A DNA stretch of 64,000 bases, from the NCBI RefSeq assembly GCF_001517425.1, contig NZ_FBWL01000165.1, positions 53,266 through 117,265 of the forward strand. The letters run 5' to 3'. The DNA is from Clostridium sp. C105KSO13. Its GTDB lineage: Bacteria > Bacillota > Clostridia > Lachnospirales > Lachnospiraceae. The position numbers were made by a program, and so were the translations under genes. Below are positions 24,093-33,429 of the stretch, in pieces. Under the pieces are notes generated by a model. It was not told the DNA's origin and searched no databases. It saw only the letters and a list, made by a program, of their open reading frames with translations. Within the stretch, counting starts at the first letter, position 1; every line of letters starts with the position of its first letter.

Positions 24093-26624
24093 TTAAAAGC
24101 CCTGTTCTGTCCTGCGGATAATATCGTCCTGCAAAGACTTGGATAAAGTAGTAAACAATGCACTGTAGCCCGCAACCCTAACCACTAGATGCTTGTACTG
24201 CTCGGGATGTTTCTGGGCATCCTTAAGCGTCTCACGGCTCACCACATTAAACTGCATATGGCTCCCTTTCTGATCAAAGTAAGAACGAATCAGGCCTACA
24301 AAGTTTTCAAGCCCTCTCCTGCCGCTTAGAGCTGAAGGATGAAATTTCTGATTAAAAAGAGTTCCGTTGGAAGCAATATAGTGATCCAGCCTGGACACAG
24401 AATTTGCTGCTGCCGTAGGACCGTTCACATCTTTTCCCGCGGACGGCGAAACACCATCTGCAACCGGTGTGTAGGCCAGGCGTCCGTCCGGTGTGGCCCC
24501 GGTCTGTGCACCCAAAGGTACATTTGCAGATACCGGATACAATCCGGCCTGGAAAATGCCCCCTCTTGGATTTCTGTAATTTTGAAGTGGCTTTGTATAG
24601 GTGTATGCTACGTCTCTTGCAAATGCATCTACCTCCGAAATGTCATTTCCAAACTTCGGCACCTCTTCAATTAGTTTCAGAATACTGTCGCCCTTTTTCT
24701 TTACCTCAGGGGATTTTGATGCCGCAACTACTGTCTTTAGAATTGCAGAGATTTCTTTCTCTCCTACGACCTGCCCGGCTTCTTTCATACTGCCGGCTAC
24801 TTCTGCGGTCATAAAAGCAATATCTTCTTCGCTAAGACCTTTACCGTAGTTTGTTGCCAGAGCTTCCTTCAACTCTTTCATCGTTATTTTCTGCTCATCA
24901 TAGACCAGCTTCTTTACTGCATACAGTGAATCTGCCATATTGGCTACCCCAAAGCCCTGGGGACCTGTAAAATTATATACGGCACCGCCTTCCTGTACTG
25001 TTTTTCCTTTTTCCATACAGTCATCCACCATAGAGGATAGGAAAGGCAGCGGGCATCTTTCTGCGTGGGCCACATCAATGGAATTATCTGCATTCACCAG
25101 CAGTTTGATTGCATAGTCCATCTGGGTCTTATAGGCATCATAAAATTCATCAAACGTCTTCATGTCTTCTACTTTGCCTGTTTTGGGCCCCAACTGAACC
25201 CCTTTATCCATACCATTATTAAATACCAGTTCCAGGGGACGACACATATTGAAAAACGCAGCATCATGCCAGCCTTCAGTCTTTCCCGCTTTCTGAGGTT
25301 CCACACATCCGATAATATTGTAATCTCTTGCATCTTGCATAGTGAGTCCCCGGCTCACCAGTGCCGGGATGATTACCTCGTCGTTATAATATGCCGGAAG
25401 CCCGATTCCTGTACGGGTCAGCTCTGCAGCCTTTATTAAAAACTCATGTGGTGTCTGATTCCAAACCCTGACAGACAGGGAAGGCTGTGGGAGAGACACA
25501 TGCATTGAAGCCTGGATACTCATAAATGACAGATCATTTGTTACATCCACCCCGTCTTCATTTTGTCCTCCCGCGATCAGGTTCTGAAATAAACTGTATC
25601 CTGCAAACCCCTGTGCCGAAACGGCATCACGGCACTTGTTCAGATCATTTAACTTTACCCAGATGCAATCTATCAGTTCCTGGGCATACTCTCTTGTTAT
25701 CCTGCCGCTGTCAATATCCTTCTTATAATAAGGATACATATACTGGTCAAATCTTCCCGGCGAAATAGAATGCCCGCTGGATTCAATCTGAAGCAGCTGC
25801 TGGACAAACCAGAATGACTGGCATGCCTCATAAAAGCCTGTGGCGCCTTTCTCAGGAACATTTTCACAATTCTGTGCTATCTGAAGCAGTTCTTTCTTCC
25901 GCACCGGATCGGAACACCTTTCAGCCTCCTTAAGCGCAAGTTTTGCATAACGCTTCGCATATGTAACAGCGGCATCGCAGCTGATTATTACAGCGTCCAG
26001 GAACCTGGCCTTTTGCTGGTAATCACCGTCAGCCAAGCTAAGCTTCGACTTCTGGCTTGCAGCCTTTTCTTTAATTCCCGAAAATCCAATAGCCAGCACT
26101 TCGCCATATTTTACTGTGACGTGCCCCACACCATTATAAAAATAATTTCCCGGTGTAAAAATACCGTGATCTATTGCAAGCAGGGTCTCCGGCTCCATGT
26201 AATAAGTGGCAAGTTCGCTTGTTGTCTTTCCCTTCCAGTATGCATTGGCCTCTTTAAGCTCCGCTTTTGTTTTCTCTGATATGTAAAAAGGATCCGCCGA
26301 CCTGGTGGCCACTGTGTCAAACTCTTCTTCCAGCCAGTCACAGGAAAATTCAGGATACGTCTGACATCCCCTGGGACCTATGGTCGTGCTGCCTGCAATC
26401 AGCTCCTGATCACGGATTATGATTGGTATATTCTCCAAAATATGCCGAAACGCCTTAGCCCGCCGTATAACCACAGGCTCATCCTCGGTTTGTTTATAAG
26501 ATTCCGTAAGCAATACGGCTCTGGCCGACTCGATCTTCGGCATGCCCGCATATAAATCACTGACCAGCTTAGGAATACGGTCCGACTCTGGAATATCTGA
26601 ACTGTCATAACTATATAACCCCAT
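24093..26624 (-). CDS. Glycyl-radical 1,2-propanediol dehydratase (B12-independent)
   Basis: An 843-residue glycyl-radical enzyme, the signature enzyme of the locus, dehydrating 1,2-propanediol to propanal. The radical site is Gly819 in RVAGYSA near the C-terminus, and the thiyl-radical Cys440 with Glu442 lies in IIGCVEP. His168 (NGVGHVT), His285 (SSGHSIS) and Asp454 (EGWHDA) fall where diol/glycerol dehydratases have substrate-binding residues. This fits propanediol/glycerol dehydratase rather than choline lyase or pyruvate formate-lyase. No obvious N-terminal encapsulation helix is seen. The ATG at 26624 follows GGAAGGAG at 11 bp; an upstream in-frame extension to 26678 overlaps the promoter and is rejected. 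Confidence 0.93.
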   Translation of the reverse strand: MGLYSYDSSDIPESDRIPKLVSDLYAGMPKIESARAVLLTESYKQTEDEPVVIRRAKAFRHILENIPIIIRDQELIAGSTTIGPRGCQTYPEFSCDWLEEEFDTVATRSADPFYISEKTKAELKEANAYWKGKTTSELATYYMEPETLLAIDHGIFTPGNYFYNGVGHVTVKYGEVLAIGFSGIKEKAASQKSKLSLADGDYQQKARFLDAVIISCDAAVTYAKRYAKLALKEAERCSDPVRKKELLQIAQNCENVPEKGATGFYEACQSFWFVQQLLQIESSGHSISPGRFDQYMYPYYKKDIDSGRITREYAQELIDCIWVKLNDLNKCRDAVSAQGFAGYSLFQNLIAGGQNEDGVDVTNDLSFMSIQASMHVSLPQPSLSVRVWNQTPHEFLIKAAELTRTGIGLPAYYNDEVIIPALVSRGLTMQDARDYNIIGCVEPQKAGKTEGWHDAAFFNMCRPLELVFNNGMDKGVQLGPKTGKVEDMKTFDEFYDAYKTQMDYAIKLLVNADNSIDVAHAERCPLPFLSSMVDDCMEKGKTVQEGGAVYNFTGPQGFGVANMADSLYAVKKLVYDEQKITMKELKEALATNYGKGLSEEDIAFMTAEVAGSMKEAGQVVGEKEISAILKTVVAASKSPEVKKKGDSILKLIEEVPKFGNDISEVDAFARDVAYTYTKPLQNYRNPRGGIFQAGLYPVSANVPLGAQTGATPDGRLAYTPVADGVSPSAGKDVNGPTAAANSVSRLDHYIASNGTLFNQKFHPSALSGRRGLENFVGLIRSYFDQKGSHMQFNVVSRETLKDAQKHPEQYKHLVVRVAGYSALFTTLSKSLQDDIIRRTEQGF

Positions 26625-26676
26625 TGTTTTTATTACTCCTTCCCTGCACATAAATAGTCTGTATCCAGTTTTCATC

Positions 26677-26705
26677 ATTATACTTCAATGTTATATGCAA
26701 GTCAA
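26677..26705 (-). promoter_or_regulatory. Main promoter of microcompartment operon
   Basis: On the minus strand TTGACT (26700-26705), 17-bp spacer and a perfect TATAAT (26677-26682). The leader to the dehydratase ATG is about 45 nt. This is the strongest promoter in the window by consensus. Confidence 0.8.
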
Positions 26706-26809
26706 TAAAAACAACATATTATTCGCTGATTTCGCTCAAAATCCCACTTAATATTAGTCCATATTTATTTGTTTTTGTTGGTTTTCTAGGGTTTTATTCT
26801 GAACTTTCA

Positions 26810-26840
26810 TTGACAAAACCGGGAAAATACTCCATACTAT
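26810..26840 (+). promoter_or_regulatory. Promoter of PHP-domain gene
   Basis: TTGACA (26810-26815) followed after 19 bp by TACTAT (26835-26840), or by CATACT after 17 bp. It faces away from the microcompartment promoter. Confidence 0.45.
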
Positions 26841-26872
26841 ACAGTAAGGTTTTAATTAGAAAGGCGCTGGAT

Positions 26873-27592
26873 ATGTCTTCTCTCGAATTTGATATACATA
26901 CTCATACAATTGCCAGCGGACACGGCTCCGCTGCTACTATAACAGATATGGCAAAGGCTGCGGCCTCCAGACATTTAAAGATGCTTGGAATATCAGACCA
27001 CGGCCCTGCTACCTTTGGCGGGGGCCGTACCTCTTATTTCCGTAACCTTGCCTATGCCCAAAAGAAGCGTCTTGGAGTGGAAATGCTGTACGGTGCGGAA
27101 GCAAACATTCTGGACAACAATGGAAAACTGGATCTGGACAATTCCATTCTTGAAAAGCTGGATTATGTAATTGCAAGTGTTCATAAACCAGTCAAGAAGC
27201 CCGGAACTAAAGAAGAAAATACTCAGACCTATATTGCAGCCATGAAAAATCCCAATGTGCGCATCATTGGACATTGTGACGATGTAAAATATCCCGTAGA
27301 TTATCTTGCCCTTGTGAGGGCAGCCATGAAATATCACGTGCTTCTGGAAATTAACAATAGTTCCCTGGGTCCTGACGGATACCGTGGCGACACCCGGTTC
27401 AATGATCTGATGATACTAAACTTATGCAGACACTTTAGCTGCCCTGTAGTGCTGGCAAGTGACAGCCATGGTACCAAGCACGTAGGAGACTTTTCCTGTG
27501 CCCTGAAGTTCGCAGACCTTGCCGGGATGCCCGAGTCTCTGATTATGAATTACTCCGTTAGAACATTCAAGCACTTCCTTGAGAAAAAGTGA
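26873..27592 (+). CDS. PHP-domain phosphoesterase (YcdX/histidinol-phosphatase-like)
   Basis: A 239-residue cytosolic metal-dependent hydrolase of the PHP superfamily. Metal ligands visible: HTHT at the N-terminus (FDIHTHTIASGHG), ISDHGP, GAEANI, SVHKP, IGHCDD and DSHG near the C-terminus. The natural substrate of this group is a phosphate ester but is not defined. I start at the ATG at 26873 (MSSLEFDIH) with AAAGG upstream; the longer frame begins at a TTG inside the promoter. It is the only plus-strand gene between the microcompartment operon and rhaBA and is followed by a terminator. Confidence 0.88.
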   Translation: MSSLEFDIHTHTIASGHGSAATITDMAKAAASRHLKMLGISDHGPATFGGGRTSYFRNLAYAQKKRLGVEMLYGAEANILDNNGKLDLDNSILEKLDYVIASVHKPVKKPGTKEENTQTYIAAMKNPNVRIIGHCDDVKYPVDYLALVRAAMKYHVLLEINNSSLGPDGYRGDTRFNDLMILNLCRHFSCPVVLASDSHGTKHVGDFSCALKFADLAGMPESLIMNYSVRTFKHFLEKK

Positions 27593-27630
27593 CGGTGCAT
27601 TTAATGTGTCAAGCAGTTGGTATCTGAATT

Positions 27631-27675
27631 TACAAAAAATGGCCCAACCATATAGGTGGAAGCCATTTTTTTGTA
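27631..27675 (+). terminator. Terminator after PHP gene
   Basis: The stem TACAAAAAATGGC / GCCATTTTTTTGTA (one bulged base) has an 18-nt loop and T-run, 39 bp after the PHP stop codon. Confidence 0.65.
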
Positions 27676-27701
27676 AAAGCTTTTATTCCCGCGAGCAACG
27701 A

Positions 27702-27814
27702 GCCAAGTGGAAATGCAAGCATTTCCACTTGGCGACTGCCGCGAGGGTCAAATTCCCCGCAGCTTGCTGCGCTACAAATTTGATGCCCCGTCAGCTTGCT
27801 GTGGGGTATTTGAC
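27702..27814. repeat. Palindrome-rich element downstream of rhaA
   Basis: There are two hairpins in tandem. First, a 15-bp perfect stem GCCAAGTGGAAATGC / complement with a 2-nt loop (27702-27733). Second, a long imperfect stem from GTCAAATTCCCCGCAG (27747) to CTGTGGGGTATTTGAC (27814), containing GCAGCTTGCTGC. It abuts the rhaA stop codon. The structure resembles dispersed REP/MITE-like elements of clostridial genomes; an open frame through it is an artefact of the repeat. Confidence 0.55.
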
Positions 27815-29067
27815 TATGCTCTCTTAGATAGCACCTCAGACTCATAACGTTTTATTTCCTTGAACCAGTCTTCTTTCTCCGGCACATTATTGATTTCACA
27901 GAAATAATTCCAGACATCTCCGAACGGATAGCATTTCAGTTCCTCCTGCATTGCCATCAGTTCTGTAAACTGCTGTGTATCCTGCAGTTCCATAAGCTTT
28001 TTGTTCGGGCTTAACATTGCCAGCATCAGAGCTTTCTGCATATTTCTCATACCGACTACCCATGCGGAAATTCTGTTGATACTTGCATCAAAGAAATCCA
28101 GACCGATAATCACTCTATTCAGAGCGTCATTTCTTACAATTTCTTTTGCAATTTCCTTCGTCTCATCATCAAGCAGTACTACATGATCACTGTCCCAGCG
28201 CACTGGTCTTGTTACATGAAGCGCAATCTTATCATTGAACAGCAGCATAGAAGAAATCTTGTCAGAAACCACTTCTGTCGGATGATAATGGCCGTTATCC
28301 ATCAGCGGTACAATGCCTTTGTTCATCACATAGTTCATTGTAAATTCTGCAGACCCTGCTGTGTAAGCTTCCAGTCCGATACCAAACACCTTGGACTCCA
28401 GGCATACAAGAACTTTTTCTTTATCATAGTCAATTCCCAGAATCTGATCCAGGGAATCTTTATATCTTGCTCTTGGTCCCAGTCTGTCAGCCGGAATATC
28501 CTTAAATCCATCCGGAATCCAGATGTTCATCAGACAAGGTGTTCCCAGCTCCTCTGCGAAGTACTGTGAAATGCGCACACAAGCTTTTCCATGGTCAATC
28601 CAGAACTTGCGGATTTCCTCATCAGGACTTGTCAAAGTATATGCATCTGCCTTCGGATGAGAGAAGAATGTGGGGTTGAAATCAAGTCCAAGTCCTCTTT
28701 CCTTCGCAAACTCTACCCATTTCTTAAAATGCTTTGGCTCCAGTTTATCACGGTCAACCCACTCACCTTCTTCAAAAATGGCATAGCTTGCATGAACATT
28801 AATTCTGTGCTTTCCTGGAATTAGGCTCAGCGCCTCATCAATATCCGCCATCAGTTCTTCCGGTGTCTTTGCCTTTCCCGGATAATTTCCTGTAGCCTGG
28901 ATTCCTCCCGTAAGAGCACCCTCACGGTCAAACCCATTTACATCATCCCCCTGCCAGCAGTGCATAGAAATCGGCACACTCTTCAAAGTCTCCAGCACCT
29001 TATCCGTGTCAACACCGACACCTGCATAAATCTCCCTCGCTGATTCATATCTTTCCTTCGTTGTCAT
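27814..29067 (-). CDS. rhaA: L-rhamnose isomerase
   Basis: A 417-residue enzyme converting L-rhamnose to L-rhamnulose, length as in E. coli RhaA (419). Motifs include [63 protein letters not shown] and [11 protein letters not shown]; these contain the metal-binding Glu/Asp/His set. The start is the ATG at 29067 with AAGGAGG 7 bp upstream. It lies 52 bp downstream of rhaB in the same operon and ends directly at the palindromic element. Confidence 0.97.
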   Translation of the reverse strand: MTTKERYESAREIYAGVGVDTDKVLETLKSVPISMHCWQGDDVNGFDREGALTGGIQATGNYPGKAKTPEELMADIDEALSLIPGKHRINVHASYAIFEEGEWVDRDKLEPKHFKKWVEFAKERGLGLDFNPTFFSHPKADAYTLTSPDEEIRKFWIDHGKACVRISQYFAEELGTPCLMNIWIPDGFKDIPADRLGPRARYKDSLDQILGIDYDKEKVLVCLESKVFGIGLEAYTAGSAEFTMNYVMNKGIVPLMDNGHYHPTEVVSDKISSMLLFNDKIALHVTRPVRWDSDHVVLLDDETKEIAKEIVRNDALNRVIIGLDFFDASINRISAWVVGMRNMQKALMLAMLSPNKKLMELQDTQQFTELMAMQEELKCYPFGDVWNYFCEINNVPEKEDWFKEIKRYESEVLSKRA

Positions 29068-29118
29068 AGTAAATCCTCCTTTTTTCAAAACGGGGACAGT
29101 CCCTTTTGAGCTCCGTTT

Positions 29119-30534
29119 TCAGAATTGTTTTCCTTTTTCATCGTATCTTTTTATGTCAAATGACTCTCCGATGCATGTCCTTGCCTCCGGAAGGTCTACA
29201 AACACGCCATCGTGGAGCATTTGCACGGTTATATTACCGATTGCAGTAGCCTCTGTAGGACCTGCCGAAACTTTCTTTTGTGTGTATTTTGCAGTTAATT
29301 CGTTCAAATATCCGGCGTTCGCGCCGCCTCCCACCACATAAATTGTATCATATGTATTACCGGTAATTGATTCTATTTCCTTAACTGTGTCACCGTAGCA
29401 TTTTGCCAGGCTGTTGTAGATAACCGCTGATATTTCTGCTGTTGTATCAGGCACCTGTTGATTTGTTTTTCTGCAGAAATCCTGGACCGCCTGGATCATG
29501 CTCTCTGGAGCCAGAAATCTGTCATCGTTACAGTCCACAATAGATGGGATTATTTCCTTCGCTGCCCTCTCACAAATTGCGGCGAAAGATAAATCCTCTT
29601 CAAACTCCTTCTTTACTGACTGAATCATCCAAAGTCCCATGATATTTTTCAGGTAGCGAAATCGGTGGTCATAGCCTCCTTCATTTGTAAAATTAGCCTT
29701 CATACTTGCCATAGAGCAGTCGGCTTCTTTTCGCTCAATCCCCATCAATGACCATGTGCCGGAACTGATGTAAATAGCATTGTCATTATTTGTTGGAACT
29801 GCCAGCACTGCCGAGCCCGTATCGTGTGTGGCCGGGAGCACAACTTTGCAGTCAAATCCCACTTCTTCCTGTATTGCCTTAGTGAAGTTCCCCACTACAG
29901 TCCCAGGCATAGAAACCGGTTTAAATATTCCGGAAGGATATCCAAGCATATCCATCAGCTCATAATCCCAATCGTTGGTCAACGGATTGATCAGCTGTCC
30001 GGTTGTTCCGTTTGTATACTCCATTCTCTTTACACCTGTGAGAAGAAAGTGGAAATAATCCGGAATCATCAAAATGGAATCTGCCTGCTCAAGATACTCG
30101 GGGTTAGTTTCTTTAACTGCCATAAGCTGGTAGATTGTGTTGAAAATCTGTTTCTGAATACCAGTTCTGGTATATAGGTCATCTTGAGAAATTATCTCAT
30201 ATACCTTTTTGTCCATCCCGGTTGTACGGTCATCCCGGTATCCTACTGTGTCACCCAGAATTTTGTCCTCTTTATCAAGCAGCACATAATCCACGCCCCA
30301 GGTGTCAATCCCCATGGAGACCGGAATCTTGCCAATCTCTTTACACTTTTTCAGGCCATTCTTAATCTCAGTGAACAGACGGTTTACATCCCAGCACAAC
30401 GTACCATCCTTATTATCCATGCCGTTCGGGAAGCGGTATACTTCCTCAAGCTGCATCTTCCCGTCAGCTACAGAAGCAAGTATATGACGCCCACTGGACG
30501 CCCCGATGTCAACGGCTAAATAATACTTATCCAA
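29119..30534 (-). CDS. rhaB: Rhamnulokinase, probable TTG start
   Basis: A kinase of about 471 residues of the FGGY family phosphorylating L-rhamnulose at C1. Motifs: VDIGASSGRHI at the N-terminus, GIDTWGVDYV, PATHDTGSAV, SSGTWSLMGIE, VVGGGANAGYLN near the C-terminus. AAAGGAGG stands only 1 bp from the ATG at 30540 but 7 bp from an in-frame TTG at 30534, so the TTG is the better start; the product differs by two residues. The frame is open further upstream to 30597, across the promoter. First gene of rhaBA. Confidence 0.95.
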   Translation of the reverse strand: MDKYYLAVDIGASSGRHILASVADGKMQLEEVYRFPNGMDNKDGTLCWDVNRLFTEIKNGLKKCKEIGKIPVSMGIDTWGVDYVLLDKEDKILGDTVGYRDDRTTGMDKKVYEIISQDDLYTRTGIQKQIFNTIYQLMAVKETNPEYLEQADSILMIPDYFHFLLTGVKRMEYTNGTTGQLINPLTNDWDYELMDMLGYPSGIFKPVSMPGTVVGNFTKAIQEEVGFDCKVVLPATHDTGSAVLAVPTNNDNAIYISSGTWSLMGIERKEADCSMASMKANFTNEGGYDHRFRYLKNIMGLWMIQSVKKEFEEDLSFAAICERAAKEIIPSIVDCNDDRFLAPESMIQAVQDFCRKTNQQVPDTTAEISAVIYNSLAKCYGDTVKEIESITGNTYDTIYVVGGGANAGYLNELTAKYTQKKVSAGPTEATAIGNITVQMLHDGVFVDLPEARTCIGESFDIKRYDEKGKQF

Positions 30535-30594
30535 TTCCATACCTCCTTTATACTTTTCTACTATTATACTTGTATTATAATCGTTGAAAGAGGA

Positions 30595-30631
30595 CAAAAA
30601 AAGGACGGCATTTACAAAAATAGCCGTCCTT
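30595..30631 (-). terminator. Terminator after superoxide dismutase gene
   Basis: The minus-strand stem AAGGACGGC / GCCGTCCTT is followed by TTTTTTT, 21 bp after the dismutase stop. It separates that gene from rhaBA, whose -10-like TATAAT copies lie at about 30558-30580. Confidence 0.85.
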
Positions 30632-30651
30632 ATTTGCAGTTCTGGATGCCA

Positions 30652-31275
30652 TCACAGGCATTTCTCATAATTATCATTAGCATTGTCCCAGTTAACTACC
30701 TGAAACCAGTCATCGATATAATCATCCCGCAAATTATAGTGTTTTAAATAATATGCATGTTCCCAGACGTCTATATTGAGTACAGGGCACATTTCCAGAG
30801 GGACCGGTGTATCCTGGTTCTTGGTTGTTATAATTTTTAGCTGTCCGTCATCGTCGACTACAAGCCACGCATAACCGGAGCCAAATACCGAAGAAGCTTC
30901 TTCTTTAAATTGTTCTTTGAAGCGCTGGTAATTACCATACTTTTTGTTGATGGCTTCTTTTAGTTGTCCTGTCGGCTGCGCGGGAGCAGGATTTAAAAGG
31001 TTTTCAAAATAGAACCTGTGGTTAAATACTCCTCCAGCATTGTTCTTTACATCTGTCTGAATGTCTTGTGGGAGCCTGGGTATATTTCCCAGAAGTGTTT
31101 CCAGTGACCAGCTTTGAAATTGTGGATACTTAGCCAGTGCATCATTCAAATCATCAATATATGTTTGAAGATGTCTGTCATGATGCAGCCACATTGTTTT
31201 TTCATCAATGTACGGTTCCATAGCATCATAAGCATAAGGTAATGGAGAATTAGAAAACTTGTAATGTTCGTTCAT
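30652..31275 (-). CDS. Superoxide dismutase, Fe/Mn family
   Basis: A 207-residue enzyme. Metal ligands: His in WLHHDRHLQTY, His in VFNHRFYFENL, and Asp/His in IDVWEHAYYLKHY; GSGYAWLV precedes them. The usual HHxxHHxxYV near the first ligand is altered (HHDRHLQTYI). It removes superoxide; in an anaerobe carrying an oxygen-sensitive glycyl-radical enzyme and many Fe-S proteins, this protection makes sense. It is a single-gene unit with its own terminator. Fe or Mn cannot be chosen from sequence. Confidence 0.93.
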   Translation of the reverse strand: MNEHYKFSNSPLPYAYDAMEPYIDEKTMWLHHDRHLQTYIDDLNDALAKYPQFQSWSLETLLGNIPRLPQDIQTDVKNNAGGVFNHRFYFENLLNPAPAQPTGQLKEAINKKYGNYQRFKEQFKEEASSVFGSGYAWLVVDDDGQLKIITTKNQDTPVPLEMCPVLNIDVWEHAYYLKHYNLRDDYIDDWFQVVNWDNANDNYEKCL

Positions 31276-31339
31276 GTAAAAAATCTCGTTTTTTATAGTA
31301 TATGTAACAGACAGTCTCCCTGTTCATATTTATTGGTTT

Positions 31340-32404
31340 CTATTCTTCTTTCAGCAGAACCCCCGCGTTCACCTTTGTCACTTTGAAATGGGGCACCCGC
31401 ACATAGTGCCCGTCCAACTCCGGCACCAGACTTGTAGGATCTTTTCCCTCTGCACATGCGCCTCCGATTGTAAGTATGACCTCTGCCTGTTTTTTCGCAT
31501 CATTTTTCACAGTTCCGTATATATCCCCTTTGGATATGGCCTCCAGGCAATCTTTTGTTCCATCTATCCCCACGATAACTGGCCCGTTCTCCAGCATATC
31601 CTTTTCCCGCAGAGCCTGCACTGCTCCGAGGGCCATTTCGTCATTATTGGACATGACAACTTCTATAGAACTTCCATAATCCTCCAGCCATTTCAGCATT
31701 GCCTCATAGGAAAGAGAACGCATCCAGTTGCAGGTCTCGTTCCCAAGCTTATCCATCTCAATTCCTGCCTGCAGAACTGTTTTCACCGAAAATTCTGTGC
31801 GGATCAGTGCATCCTGATGTACCTGTTCTCCTTCCAGCATAACATACTGCAGTTTGCCGTCCCCGTTCTTGTCCATCTTTTGTGGATTTCTCTCATATTC
31901 ATTTATAAGAAGTTCTCCCTGCAGTATACCCGCTTCTCTGGCATCCGTACCGACATAATATTCCCTGTCCCAGATCTGCATATCCTCTTCCACAGGTTCT
32001 CTGTTGAAAAATATAATCGGAATATGGGCTTCTTTAGCCTTGTCCGCAATGACTGCTGCCGCTGTCCGGTCCACCATGTTCACACAAATAATGTCATAGC
32101 CCCTGCTAATGAAATTATCCACCTGATCATTCTGGCTCCCCTGATTATTCTTTGCATCAGCAATGTTAATGACCACCTTACGCCTGAGTTTTGTCTCCAG
32201 AGCCTTTCCGCCACTTGTCAGGTAGCTGCTCACAGAGGAGATAAATGCATCATCACCCCGGTAAATTGCCACCCCTATTTTTATCGGATTCTTTTCCTTT
32301 TCTTTATCTCTCCTTTTGATACATCCAGAAGAAGTCACCGACATCCCCACGATTAAAATAACCATACCTGCCAACATCCACAGTCTGCCTAAAATCCTCC
32401 TCAT
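31340..32404 (-). CDS. Galactose-binding-type (MglB family) lipoprotein, auxiliary
   Basis: A 354-residue sugar-binding lipoprotein (lipobox TSSGC near residue 30). It is close in layout to the importer's own MglB (39792-40877): IGVAIYRGDDAFISSV, VDRTAAAVI, PIIFFNREP, the calcium-loop DKNGDGKLQY, GEQVHQDALIRTEFSV and SNNDEMALGAVQAL. Calcium-loop and NREP motifs point to galactose/glucose. It is the last gene of the sensor operon (regulator, kinase, 32458 protein, this one), so it may act as an extracellular sugar receptor for the kinase rather than for transport. The start is the ATG at 32404 after GGGGGAAGG. Confidence 0.85.
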   Translation of the reverse strand: MRRILGRLWMLAGMVILIVGMSVTSSGCIKRRDKEKEKNPIKIGVAIYRGDDAFISSVSSYLTSGGKALETKLRRKVVINIADAKNNQGSQNDQVDNFISRGYDIICVNMVDRTAAAVIADKAKEAHIPIIFFNREPVEEDMQIWDREYYVGTDAREAGILQGELLINEYERNPQKMDKNGDGKLQYVMLEGEQVHQDALIRTEFSVKTVLQAGIEMDKLGNETCNWMRSLSYEAMLKWLEDYGSSIEVVMSNNDEMALGAVQALREKDMLENGPVIVGIDGTKDCLEAISKGDIYGTVKNDAKKQAEVILTIGGACAEGKDPTSLVPELDGHYVRVPHFKVTKVNAGVLLKEE

Positions 32405-32457
32405 ATACCTTCCCCCTTGCATCTTTTGGTTCAATTTATTGGCTGAACTGTAACCGG

Positions 32458-33429
32458 TTATTGTACAAATGGAAATAGAAGGCGCTGATTCTCCATACTG
32501 TACATTTGGCCGGAGTCAATAATAGAGTATCTGATTTTATTGTCTTGTGGTTCTTCACCGTGCAATTTTTCAACTGCATTTCTTACGCTTAAATATCCAA
32601 TACTGTATTCGTTTGACACACCAATTATCTGGATAATCCCATTCTCCAGGTAGTTGATGATCTGGTTTGTATTTCCGATACCACAGATAGGAATTCTTTT
32701 AAAATCTTCTTCCTCCTGTTTCACCTTACCCAGCTGTTCCAGTACAGTGCTGCTAAATGCCACAATATGCCGGTTCTTACTGTCTCGCAGCAAATCCACA
32801 AATGCCGCTGACCGGGTTGCTTCATCGGTTCCTACATTTACTTCTTCAATGGGTACGACCGCAGCCTCCAAAACATCTTTTGTTCCTTTATACCGCTGTG
32901 CCACATCTGTATATTCTGTCCCGCATTTTATCAGAATCACACCCTCTGACAAGTTTGACTGTTCCAGAATTTTTTCTCCCAGTTTCTGTCCCATTTCATA
33001 GTCGTCAGCATGAACCTTATTGCGTTTTCCTGTATCCTCTTTTTGGGTCCACGAATTCACCTCGACCACGGGTATTTCAGAACTGATTTTCTCTATTTCT
33101 TTTCTCACCACTTCATTGTTTACACTCTCTATGAGAATAGCATCTGCTCCGTTTTCCACCTCTGTCTTTAGAAGTTCTTTTTGTTCCCCTGCATCTGCCG
33201 GGTGCCCGGAACTTACCGTTGTTATCTCTACATTGAATTCCGTGGCCGCCTGCTCCATTCCCTGGAAAATTACCTGCTGGGTGTCCTCCGTGGTCTCTCC
33301 TCGGTGAATATACGATATCTGATATACTTCCTCGGTCCCTCGGCGGTGCGGCAGAATAAGAAAAGCAAGTACAGACGCTGCTGCACATATTCCCAGTACA
33401 AGTATGATAATCTTTCTTTTATGTGTCAC
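32458..33429 (-). CDS. Membrane-anchored periplasmic-binding-like protein of sensor operon
   Basis: A 323-residue protein with an N-terminal hydrophobic anchor (about residues 6-26, no lipobox cysteine in place) and a periplasmic-binding fold (QISYIHRGETTEDT, GADAILIESVN, VVEVNSWTQ, HADDYEMGQKLGEKI, GVSNEYSIGYLSV). The first 4 bp overlap the kinase stop (ATGA), so the two are made together. This arrangement matches sugar-binding co-receptors for YesM/LytS kinases such as XylFII-LytS. The sugar is probably that of the adjacent mgl importer. Confidence 0.82.
   Translation of the reverse strand: MTHKRKIIILVLGICAAASVLAFLILPHRRGTEEVYQISYIHRGETTEDTQQVIFQGMEQAATEFNVEITTVSSGHPADAGEQKELLKTEVENGADAILIESVNNEVVRKEIEKISSEIPVVEVNSWTQKEDTGKRNKVHADDYEMGQKLGEKILEQSNLSEGVILIKCGTEYTDVAQRYKGTKDVLEAAVVPIEEVNVGTDEATRSAAFVDLLRDSKNRHIVAFSSTVLEQLGKVKQEEEDFKRIPICGIGNTNQIINYLENGIIQIIGVSNEYSIGYLSVRNAVEKLHGEEPQDNKIRYSIIDSGQMYSMENQRLLFPFVQ

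Noticed and set aside
24093..26624. Choline trimethylamine-lyase or pyruvate formate-lyase
   Set aside because: GCVEP with His168, His285 and Asp454 fits diol/glycerol dehydratases, and the aldolase, rhaA and rhaB context fits propanediol.
22321..26787. Shared T/G-rich strings as proven DeoR operators
   Set aside because: Low complexity and different positions relative to the two promoters; kept only as a weak candidate.
27630..27845. Minus-strand frame of 71 codons
   Set aside because: It runs through the terminator and palindromic element; its peptide is a by-product of the repeat.
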